Origin: an uncultured Clostridia bacterium
Lineage (GTDB): Bacteria > Bacillota > Clostridia > Christensenellales > UBA1242
Direction of reading: 5' to 3'
Assembly: GCA_947623795.1 (NCBI GenBank)
Contig: CANQHS010000021.1
Span: 1-12,416, forward strand
DNA: 12,416 nt
In this document: in pieces, positions 1 to 6,280 of the stretch
Position numbering within the stretch: the stretch's first letter is position 1
Layout of the letters: the number at the start of each line of letters is the position of its first letter
The notes under the pieces: generated by a model
The model's database searches: none
Seen by the model: the letters and a program-made list of their open reading frames with translations, nothing else
Told to the model about the DNA's origin: nothing
Made by a program: the position numbers and the translations under genes

Positions 1-1409
1 TTCCAGAATTACAAGTTTATTTGGATGGTGATTTGCTTGAAAACGAGCAAGATTATAGGGTAGAGGCTTTAAATATAACTGCACCTGGCAAGACAGCAAT
101 AAAAATTGTTGGCACGGGCAACTATCAAGGCACAAGAACAACTTTTTTTGAAGTCGCAAAGGCCAAAGACCCACCAGGCAGAATAAATGAAACGATTGTT
201 GTGTACAATGACAAAATAAATTTAAGTGATATCCCAACTCCTGCTGATTGGCAGTGGGCTAACGAAAACCAAAAACTTGAAAATGGAATTAATGCAGTTT
301 CAATGATTTATGTTGGGAAAGACAAAGATTTTTATCAGAATACAACTTACAGTGTTAATGTTAACAAAATCAATGAAAAGCCACCTGCTGACATTGATAT
401 CTCATCAGCAGTAGTGGAAATCATTGATAATTGTGTTTACACAGGAGAACCAATCGTTCCAGCAGTGAAAGTTTTATATGACAGCACCGAGTTACACTTT
501 GGTATCGACTACACTTTAACATTTGAAAACAACACAAATGCAGGAAATGCCACAGTTATTGTCAAAGGAAATGGACGCTATTTTGGTGAAGTAAGTCAAA
601 CTTTTGTAATTCAAAAGGCAGAGTGGCCAAAAGAAATGCCAAATCGCACAATTAATGTTAGTTATAGAATTAAAAATCTAAATCAAATTTCGTTAAATTG
701 CAATAATTGGGCATGGCAAACGTCAAATTTTGAATTAAAAAGCGATAATTTTCAAACTACAGCAATTTACACCGGGCAAGATAAAGATAACTATATTAAC
801 ACACAGATGCAAATAACCATAATTCGAGAGCCACAGTTGCAAATTTCTTCATTAACAGAGTTATTCCTTGACGCAACCTCATTTGTCTATGATGGACACG
901 AAAAAACACCAAATATAATTGCAAAAGATGGAGTATTTGCCCTTGTAAAAGACATTGACTATGAAGTGGAATATAAAAATAACACCTTTGCCGGTCAGGC
1001 AAGCGTTATTGTAAAAGGTATAAATGCATATACAGGCACAAAAGAACTCGTCTTTACAATCTCAAAGGCAGAAAAACCGAATGTGGACACAAAAATTCGC
1101 ATAACTCAAAAAGTAACAAAATTATCGGACATTCCACTACCAGAGGGTTTTGTTTGGGAAAACGAAAATTTGGAAATTTCAGCCAACAAAATCACTGCAA
1201 AAGCAATTTATAAAGGCGCCGATGCGGATTGTTATGAAACAAAAGAAATTCTCTTTGAAATTATAATAGAACAACAAGACGAGCCTATGCCAGCCGGAAT
1301 AATCGCGATAATTATAATCGCACCTGTCGCCATTTCTACAGCTGCTTGTATTGCGCTTGTAATCAATAGACGCAAGCGTAATACGTGGTGGAAAAATAAA
1401 GAAAAATAA
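1..1409 (+). CDS. Ig-like repeat surface protein with C-terminal membrane anchor (5' partial)
   Basis: The frame is open from base 3 with no stop, so the true start lies left of the window; the TTG at 21 is only an internal leucine codon. The visible ~468 residues alternate two modules. Counting from codon 21, module A (about 1-48, 127-200, 279-350) has the pattern Y-x-G...P...G-x-DY...Y/F-x-NN-x-x-AG-x-A-x-VxVKG...Y-x-G...F-x-I-x-KA, matching bacterial Ig-like/MBG-type beta domains. Module B (54-116, 201-268, 351-417) carries L-S-D-I-P-x-P, a W-x-W or VW core and an AxYxGxDxDxY-like end. Residues 425-448 form one strongly hydrophobic helix followed by the basic tail RRKRNTWWKNKEK, so the repeats should lie outside the cell with a short cytoplasmic tail. 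There is no LPxTG sorting motif. Adhesion or wall attachment is an inference. No hairpin terminator separates it from the next gene. Confidence 0.85.
   Translation, partial: PELQVYLDGDLLENEQDYRVEALNITAPGKTAIKIVGTGNYQGTRTTFFEVAKAKDPPGRINETIVVYNDKINLSDIPTPADWQWANENQKLENGINAVSMIYVGKDKDFYQNTTYSVNVNKINEKPPADIDISSAVVEIIDNCVYTGEPIVPAVKVLYDSTELHFGIDYTLTFENNTNAGNATVIVKGNGRYFGEVSQTFVIQKAEWPKEMPNRTINVSYRIKNLNQISLNCNNWAWQTSNFELKSDNFQTTAIYTGQDKDNYINTQMQITIIREPQLQISSLTELFLDATSFVYDGHEKTPNIIAKDGVFALVKDIDYEVEYKNNTFAGQASVIVKGINAYTGTKELVFTISKAEKPNVDTKIRITQKVTKLSDIPLPEGFVWENENLEISANKITAKAIYKGADADCYETKEILFEIIIEQQDEPMPAGIIAIIIIAPVAISTAACIALVINRRKRNTWWKNKEK
855..1271 (+). repeat. Last complete A-B repeat pair of the surface protein
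   Basis: This is the third copy of the two-module unit in the surface protein: module A about 855-1070 and module B about 1071-1271. Equivalent pairs lie at about 399-824 and, with a cut first module, at 1-368. The similarity is clear at protein level (G-x-DY, NN-x-x-AG, VKG, YxG in A; LSDIP and the tryptophan pair in B). The DNA has diverged, so this is an old duplication rather than a recent tandem repeat. Confidence 0.7.
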
Positions 1410-1428
1410 AAATTGACCATATAAACAT

Positions 1429-1457
1429 TTGCACATAAATTCAAAAAAGAGTAGAAT
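1429..1457 (+). promoter_or_regulatory. Probable promoter of the rubrerythrin gene
   Basis: TTGCAC (1429-1434) and TAGAAT (1452-1457) are 17 bases apart and would start transcription near 1464, just ahead of the AGGAGG at 1470-1475. A competing pair, TTGACC (1413-1418) with TAAATT (1436-1441), also has 17-base spacing. I cannot choose with certainty. Either would make rubrerythrin independent of the surface-protein gene. No peroxide-regulator operator was recognised. Confidence 0.5.
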
Positions 1458-1479
1458 ATAAAAACAATCAGGAGGAAAT

Positions 1480-2025
1480 ATGGAAAAATCATTAAAGGGT
1501 ACACAAACCGAGAAAAATTTACAAACTGCTTTCGCAGGTGAAAGCCAAGCAAGAAACAAATATACATACTTTGCTAGCCAAGCCAAAAAAGAGGGATATG
1601 AGCAGATTGCAGAAATCTTTTTGCAAACGGCAGATAATGAAAAGGAACATGCCAAACTTTGGTTTAAAGCATTAAATGGCGGGGCAGTGCCAGACACTGT
1701 TGCCAACCTTGAAGCAGCCATGAAAGGCGAAAATGAAGAGTGGACAAGCATGTATAAAGAATTTGCAGCAGTTGCTAAAAAAGAAGGCTTTTTGGCACTC
1801 TCAAAGCAATTCGAAGGCGTTGCAAAAATCGAAGCTGAGCATGAAGAAAGATTTAAAGCATTGCTCGAAAATGTTAAAAAGAAAAAATGCTTTGTTAAAA
1901 AAGAAGTTGTTGTTTGGGTTTGCCGCAATTGCGGACATAAACATGTTGGCAAAGCTGCTCCAGCAGTATGCCCAGTTTGCAATCACCCACAAGCATTCTT
2001 TGAAGTTGAAAAGAAAAACTATTAA
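1480..2025 (+). CDS. rbr: Rubrerythrin (diiron peroxidase with rubredoxin-like domain)
   Basis: A cytoplasmic non-haem iron protein that reduces hydrogen peroxide to water in anaerobes, taking electrons from NADH-linked rubredoxin-type carriers. At 181 residues it is close to the usual ~190. Residues 1-135 are the four-helix ferritin-like domain. Candidate diiron ligands are E21 (in FAGES), E54 and H57 (in NEKEH), E84 and E87 (in GENEEW) and E118 and H121 (in EAEH), with the family's three-residue spacing. Residues 145-181 form the rubredoxin-like FeS4 domain with C148/C151 and C164/C167. The ATG at 1480 follows a strong AGGAGG (1470-1475). A hairpin terminator follows the stop. The symbol follows common use for the family; the exact peroxidase role here is inferred from it. 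Confidence 0.96.
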   Translation: MEKSLKGTQTEKNLQTAFAGESQARNKYTYFASQAKKEGYEQIAEIFLQTADNEKEHAKLWFKALNGGAVPDTVANLEAAMKGENEEWTSMYKEFAAVAKKEGFLALSKQFEGVAKIEAEHEERFKALLENVKKKKCFVKKEVVVWVCRNCGHKHVGKAAPAVCPVCNHPQAFFEVEKKNY

Positions 2026-2028
2026 AAT

Positions 2029-2052
2029 AAAAGCCATAAACATGGCTTTTTT
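2029..2052 (+). terminator. Rho-independent terminator of the rubrerythrin gene
   Basis: AAAAGCCAT (2029-2037) pairs with ATGGCTTTT (2042-2050) around a 4-base loop, giving a 9-bp stem that runs into a T tract. It begins three bases after the rubrerythrin stop codon. Confidence 0.85.
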
Positions 2053-2073
2053 CTTGTCAAAATTATTGCAATA

Positions 2074-2099
2074 AAAAAACACCTTTAAAGGTGTTTTTT
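2074..2099. terminator. Bidirectional terminator between convergent genes
   Basis: A perfect 26-base palindrome: a CACC/GGTG core flanked by six A's on one side and six T's on the other, with TTTAAA at the centre. It therefore ends in a U tract in both directions. It lies just past the stop of the 884-residue gene on the minus strand (2108) and acts as a second stop for rubrerythrin on the plus strand. Confidence 0.85.
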
Positions 2100-2107
2100 G
2101 TTAATTG

Positions 2108-4762
2108 TTAATCAATAGATGTTCCGTTGTTTAATGCTTCCAAATCTTCTGCATCTAAGCCTTCAGCCTCTTGAGCTTGGTTAGCAGTTTCTGTACTAAC
2201 TAGTTGGCGTTTAGCACGAGGTCTCTTTGGCTTTTCTGTTTCTATAGCTGCAGTTTGTTCACTTTCCGATTCTGCTTTTGCAGCTTGTTCTTGCTCTGCA
2301 GCGGCAGCTTGTTGTCTTTCCAACTCTGCTTGGGTTCTTAATTCTTCCAATCTAGCATTAATTTGGTCAATTATTAGTTGTTTAGCTTCGGCTGTTCTTT
2401 TTTGGCTACTTTTAACTCTTGCTCTTTTTGCAAGTAATTGTTTTTCATCCATTTGGTCAATTGGGATTTCTCTAGGAACAGGATTTCCTTTTGGTTTGGC
2501 TTCAGTTTCAGCTGGTTTTTCTTGAGCTTTTGGTTGTTCAGCTTGAGCCTCTTGCTTGCTTGCTTTTTCAGCTGGTTGAGCTGGTTGAACATCTGTCTTT
2601 ACTTGCTCAGTTGCTGTTTGAGCGTTAGATTGTGACTCAAGTGCAGGAGTGGATTCCTTTTCTTCCTTTTTATCTCTTTTAAACAATTTAACAAATCTTT
2701 CTCTTATGCCAAGTTTCTTTTCGCTTGCTTTAGTTTCGTTAGCCTCAGTTTGAGATTGATCCTTTGTTTCCTGAGATTCAGTTTCTTGTTTTGCTGTTCT
2801 CTTAGCGGGCAAGAATGAACCTTCATTTTGGGCATTTTTAATTTGTTCTGGAGTTAGTTTAATTAATTCACTTTGTTTTTGTCTTAAAACTTCTTTTGCA
2901 ATAGCCAATTTTGCTTCAAAATCGGCTGACTTATCAGCGCCTTCTAATTTTTTTGTTTCAGCTTGAATGTCGCGAATCTCGCTTTTTTCTAATTTTGCAC
3001 GGAATTTCTTTAATTCAAGTTCTTCATTTTTTGCTTGTGTATGAACTCTTTTTGCGTCGGCTTTCGCTTGTTCATGAATTGTTTTAGCATCAGCTTTTTC
3101 TTGTTCACGAGCTTTTTTGGCATTCTCACGTTGTGCTTTGTCTTTTTCTGCTTGTTTTACACTAATTAAATTTTCAACGATTGCTAATTTGTCTTTATCT
3201 TCAGTTGCTAATTTTTTCTTTTCTTTTTCTAGTTTGGCAATGCTTTTATCTTGAAGGCCCTCACGATAATTTCTAAGTTCTTCAATACGAGCTTTTTTTG
3301 CATCAGCTGCATCTTTTGCTTGAGTTGCTTTTTCTTCTTTAACCTCGCCTTTTGCCAATTTTTTGATTTCTTTGTGTGAAGCAGAAGTAGGCTTAGTTGT
3401 TTTATAGTGTTTTCCAAGTCTTTGAGAGTCGGTGTCGAACGAATCATCTCCGCCGCCCAAAGTGCTGATAGCATTATGTTCACTTACCATTCTTAAAATC
3501 AATCTTTCGCCTTGTCGTTTATCTTTATCTATATTTTTCTTAACTTTGCCGTTAAATTTTTTGCCTTTTGGAAGATTTTCTTTTAAGATTGCAATCAAAA
3601 TATCTTCGTATGCGATTTTCCCTAATTTGTTAGAATCTTTTTGAATTTTCTTTGCCAAAGCTTTTTCGTGGCTTTCAACAAGTTTTTGTTGGCACCAAGT
3701 TGTGATTAGTGTTTTGATTGCGTCTAATCTTGCAGCTTGAGCATCAACTTGTGCTTTTTCAGCGCGCAAAGCTTCTAATTCGTTTTTCTCTTTTTTTGTG
3801 AGGTTCTTTTTTGCTTGAAGTTCGCCTAAACGAGTAGTGTCAAACACGATGTCTTGACTTTGAGTAGACAAAATTGCAGCAAATTTAGCAACGGCATGAA
3901 GCGCATTTCTATTTTGTTTTGATCTAACATAGTTGAAAATTGATTTTGGGTGTTTGGCAATCATTTCATCGCGTTTATCAACAACTTTCAACAACTTAGC
4001 AATGCCCAAATTCAAATTCTCAATATTTTCAACTGACAAACTTGTCACATCTAAATTTTCATTTTCCAAAATTTCTTCAAGGCTACTTGCTTTGATGCCA
4101 TATTTTCTTTCATAGTGTTTCTTTGTTGCATAATCGATAATTTTGTAAGTTGCCGTTGCAAGAATTGCTGTGCCAGCAGCGAAAATAAGTCCCAATGTTG
4201 CAAAGTCGGTCAAATGCCCAGTTAAGAAAACGCCTGGAGCTAATCTACTGATGCCTGCAGTGATAGCGGCGGCAAGGCCTCCACCAACCAAAACTGAAGG
4301 AACAACTTTTTTAGCAGCAAAGGTTGTTTTTGGATGGGTTTTGTTCAATTTTGCAGTGTCGTCAGAAAGTTCAAAGGTTTTTGCGATGCCATTCACGGTT
4401 GCTTTGCTAAAGCCTAATTTAACATGAGCCACTTCAAAATGTTCAACAATGCCACGAACTAGGGCAGAAGTTCTCTTTTGGTCATCTTCTGACAAAATGC
4501 TGTCGTAGTTATGATAAAGGAAGTCTATAACCTCTTTGTATTTAGCGGCTTGTTTTTCAAATTTATCGGCGAAATTAACGGTTGCAGCTTTTGAGGCATT
4601 AACATTTTTCAAAGCCGCTTCATCAAATTCAAAACCGTTTTCAACAACTTTTGCATAAGGTTGATCGCCACTGATTAAAAAACTCTCAAAAGATGAACTG
4701 CCACTTTCAAGAAATTGATTAAATAAAGTTATTAATTTTCCGAATCTTATGGTCTTTGCCAT
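2108..4762 (-). CDS. Large membrane-hairpin/coiled-coil protein of unknown function (884 aa)
   Basis: I do not recognise a named family. From the ATG at 4762: residues 1-150 are a soluble, mostly helical head; about 153-178 and 185-207 are two hydrophobic glycine/alanine-rich segments split by a short loop, a likely membrane hairpin; 210-470 is charged and helical; 480-640 is a long K/E/A-rich coiled coil with 11-residue repeats; 655-765 is a low-complexity Q/E/A/K/P tail; 770-830 is a second short coiled coil; the last 50 residues are acidic. No signal peptide or enzyme motif is visible. The start is set by AAGGAGG at 4768-4774, five bases upstream. The frame can be read back to a TTG at 4828, but that codon is the -35 box, so the longer form cannot be made from this promoter. 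It is transcribed alone and ends at the shared palindromic terminator. A membrane-tethered scaffold role is inference. Confidence 0.85.
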   Translation of the reverse strand: MAKTIRFGKLITLFNQFLESGSSSFESFLISGDQPYAKVVENGFEFDEAALKNVNASKAATVNFADKFEKQAAKYKEVIDFLYHNYDSILSEDDQKRTSALVRGIVEHFEVAHVKLGFSKATVNGIAKTFELSDDTAKLNKTHPKTTFAAKKVVPSVLVGGGLAAAITAGISRLAPGVFLTGHLTDFATLGLIFAAGTAILATATYKIIDYATKKHYERKYGIKASSLEEILENENLDVTSLSVENIENLNLGIAKLLKVVDKRDEMIAKHPKSIFNYVRSKQNRNALHAVAKFAAILSTQSQDIVFDTTRLGELQAKKNLTKKEKNELEALRAEKAQVDAQAARLDAIKTLITTWCQQKLVESHEKALAKKIQKDSNKLGKIAYEDILIAILKENLPKGKKFNGKVKKNIDKDKRQGERLILRMVSEHNAISTLGGGDDSFDTDSQRLGKHYKTTKPTSASHKEIKKLAKGEVKEEKATQAKDAADAKKARIEELRNYREGLQDKSIAKLEKEKKKLATEDKDKLAIVENLISVKQAEKDKAQRENAKKAREQEKADAKTIHEQAKADAKRVHTQAKNEELELKKFRAKLEKSEIRDIQAETKKLEGADKSADFEAKLAIAKEVLRQKQSELIKLTPEQIKNAQNEGSFLPAKRTAKQETESQETKDQSQTEANETKASEKKLGIRERFVKLFKRDKKEEKESTPALESQSNAQTATEQVKTDVQPAQPAEKASKQEAQAEQPKAQEKPAETEAKPKGNPVPREIPIDQMDEKQLLAKRARVKSSQKRTAEAKQLIIDQINARLEELRTQAELERQQAAAAEQEQAAKAESESEQTAAIETEKPKRPRAKRQLVSTETANQAQEAEGLDAEDLEALNNGTSID

Positions 4763-4767
4763 ATTCC

Positions 4768-4774
4768 CCTCCTT
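4768..4774 (-). promoter_or_regulatory. Ribosome binding site fixing the start of the 884-aa gene
   Basis: The minus strand reads AAGGAGG, a full anti-16S match, five bases before the ATG at 4762. It decides in favour of this start over the in-frame TTG 66 bases upstream. Confidence 0.9.
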
Positions 4775-4799
4775 AAAGAAATTAACTTTTCTTGTGGGT

Positions 4800-4828
4800 A
4801 TTATAATATGGTTCGCAAATTTTGTCAA
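4800..4828 (-). promoter_or_regulatory. Perfect consensus sigma-70/sigma-A promoter for the 884-aa gene
   Basis: On the minus strand TTGACA (4823-4828) and TATAAT (4800-4805) are separated by exactly 17 bases. Transcription should start near 4793, giving a leader of about 30 bases with a strong ribosome binding site. No operator-like dyad is evident, so strong constitutive expression is the simplest reading. Confidence 0.88.
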
Positions 4829-4986
4829 TACCCATTTTGAAAATTTTTTTAATTTTTTTGATTGTTTTATATGATTTTCATGTTTTTTGTGCGAAATATG
4901 CTATTTTTTATATGTAAAATATGATGTTTTGGTTATTTTTATAATAAAACACAATCAATTTTTAAACTTCTTCACCCATTAGACGA
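4829..4986. other. AT-rich intergenic stretch with no recognised element
   Basis: About 160 bases between the 884-aa promoter and the stop of the 186-aa gene. It consists mostly of T runs with scattered TATG motifs. I found no GC-bearing hairpin with a U tract, so the upstream 186-aa gene has no evident intrinsic terminator and may read through. No small ORF with a ribosome binding site was seen. Confidence 0.5.
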
Positions 4987-5547
4987 CTAAAAATTGAATC
5001 CGTATTCGCTTAACATTTGTAATTTATGAAGCAAGTTTTTTATCATTGTAAGTTCGGCAAACTGATATGCCGTAATCTCGTTTTTGCTATTTTCGTTTGC
5101 GTTCAAAATTTCGGTTAAATCTTCAATTGCTCGGTCAACTATTATATCAAAGAACAAATCACTTAAATTGGTTCTATTTTTATATTTAATCATAGACGAG
5201 ACAAAACTTGCTGTTAAATCGTCAATCTTATCTAAGAAATAGAAAAGATCTTCATTTTTTTCTTCAATATAACCCTCTTTAACGCTCCAAAAATTTTTGT
5301 TGTAGTATAATTCTTTAACAACAATGTCGTTTTTTAAATGGTCGAAACACTTTTCCAATTCTTTGCTGTTAGAAAAACTGCACATGAATGTGTAGAAACG
5401 AGCGGTGTAGAGATCTTGATTTTTAAAATTCGACAAAAATTCAAGCGGGTAAGAATTGTAGAAATTATAAATCAATGTAAAATATTTTCTTAAATTAAGT
5501 TCATAAAGATTCCATTCAATTTCAGTTAAAATGTTTTTATTTTTCAT
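4987..5547 (-). CDS. Hypothetical protein, 186 aa, probably all-helical
   Basis: I do not recognise this protein. It is rich in F, Y, N, K, D, E and L, has no signal peptide, no transmembrane helix and no cysteine cluster, and reads as a soluble bundle of amphipathic helices. Aromatic residues are dense in the first third (for example YFTLIYNFYNSYP near 21-33), and the last third is acidic. The ATG at 5547 follows AAAAGGAAA (5551-5559). It has its own strong promoter and follows the cmk terminator, so it is a single-gene transcription unit. It lies beside the 884-aa gene in the same direction with a similar promoter; a shared role is possible but not shown. Confidence 0.8.
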   Translation of the reverse strand: MKNKNILTEIEWNLYELNLRKYFTLIYNFYNSYPLEFLSNFKNQDLYTARFYTFMCSFSNSKELEKCFDHLKNDIVVKELYYNKNFWSVKEGYIEEKNEDLFYFLDKIDDLTASFVSSMIKYKNRTNLSDLFFDIIVDRAIEDLTEILNANENSKNEITAYQFAELTMIKNLLHKLQMLSEYGFNF

Positions 5548-5572
5548 ATATTTCCTTTTAACAAACGAGGCA

Positions 5573-5600
5573 ATTATAGCACAAGAAAAAAATTTGTCAA
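5573..5600 (-). promoter_or_regulatory. Promoter of the 186-aa gene with perfect hexamers
   Basis: On the minus strand TTGACA (5595-5600) and TATAAT (5573-5578) are 16 bases apart, one short of the optimum. The predicted start near 5566 gives a leader of about 20 bases carrying the ribosome binding site. The promoter sits directly downstream of the cmk terminator, isolating this gene from the operon. Confidence 0.83.
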
Positions 5601-5607
5601 TAGTTTT

Positions 5608-5634
5608 AAAAAAGATAGCGAAACTTGCGCTATC
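5608..5634 (-). terminator. Terminator of the eno-cmk operon, overlapping the cmk stop codon
   Basis: On the minus strand GATAGCG (5628-5634) pairs with CGCTATC (5614-5620) around a 7-base loop, followed by six T's (5608-5613). The cmk TAG stop (5630-5632) lies within the first arm of the stem. Confidence 0.88.
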
Positions 5635-6280
5635 GTTTTATTTTGCTAAGCATAAGATTGACTGTCTCGTCAACAGAAAGTTTTGTGCAATCAATAATTT
5701 CCGCATTTTTTGGAACAACAAGTGGGGCATAGGTTTTGTTTTTGTCAATTTCATCACGAGAAGAAATTTGTTTTTCAATTTCTTTAAGGGTTATCTTGTT
5801 CCCTTTTGATTTTTCTTCCTTAAAGCGCCTTCGCGCTCGCTCTTTTATTGAACAATCCAAATAAAACTTGAAATCGGCATTGGGGAACACGTGGCTTCCA
5901 ATATCTCGCCCGTCAACCACCATGTTGTGCGTTTTGCTAAATTTTCGCTGACAATTGTCGATTGTGTCACGCACAATTTTGTTTACGCTGACGCTTGCTG
6001 AAAGCGCACTAATATTATTGTCACGCAAATGGGCAGAATAGTCCTTGTTGTTGACCAAGACAATTTGACGATTTCCATTGTAATTCACTGAGATGTTAAA
6101 CTTTTTAATTTTTGTATCAAATTTGATGTTTTCGACATCGAATCCTACATCAAGCAAATAACAGCACACCGCACGATATAGTGTGCCAGAATTGAAATGA
6201 ATGAATCCAAGTTTTTTGCTTATGGCTTCGGCGACAGTAGATTTTCCGCTGCCTGCCGGCCCATCAATTGTTATAATCAT
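5630..6280 (-). CDS. cmk: Cytidylate kinase
   Basis: Cytoplasmic (d)CMP kinase: it transfers phosphate from ATP to CMP or dCMP to give (d)CDP for nucleic acid and lipid precursors. The 216-residue length is normal. Residues 6-15 (DGPAGSGKST) are the P-loop, 30-36 (NSGTLYR) the start of the nucleoside-binding region, 122-128 (VDGRDIG) the characteristic family motif, and 144-152 an arginine-rich lid. The late motif that usually reads R-D-x-x-D-x-x-R ... PL is SRDEIDKNK-TYAPL here, so the second arginine is lysine, a mild divergence. The ATG at 6280 overlaps the enolase stop by four bases (ATGA), so translation is probably coupled. It is the last gene of the operon, with its stop codon inside the terminator. 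Confidence 0.96.
   Translation of the reverse strand: MIITIDGPAGSGKSTVAEAISKKLGFIHFNSGTLYRAVCCYLLDVGFDVENIKFDTKIKKFNISVNYNGNRQIVLVNNKDYSAHLRDNNISALSASVSVNKIVRDTIDNCQRKFSKTHNMVVDGRDIGSHVFPNADFKFYLDCSIKERARRRFKEEKSKGNKITLKEIEKQISSRDEIDKNKTYAPLVVPKNAEIIDCTKLSVDETVNLMLSKIKR

Noticed and set aside
21..23. TTG at 21 as the start of the surface protein
   Set aside because: The frame is open to the window edge and no ribosome binding site precedes it. The repeat structure shows the first module is already cut.
1179..1982. Long open frame (267 codons) on the minus strand
   Set aside because: It lies antisense to the surface-protein end and to rubrerythrin, both of which are clear genes. Its protein is a low-quality C/S/F-rich mix, and it would run through the rubrerythrin promoter.
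2374..2592. Short overlapping open frames within the 884-aa gene
   Set aside because: These are frame shadows of a K/Q/E-rich low-complexity region, where other frames lack stops by composition alone.
4829..4986. Riboswitch, small RNA or attachment site in the AT-rich gap
   Set aside because: I found no conserved-looking stem, no inverted or direct repeat of useful length and no promoter/terminator pair of its own.
5531..5809. Plus-strand open frame of 92 codons across the cmk/186-aa junction
   Set aside because: It is antisense to the cmk end, its terminator and the 186-aa promoter, with a F/K/N-rich composition and no ribosome binding site.
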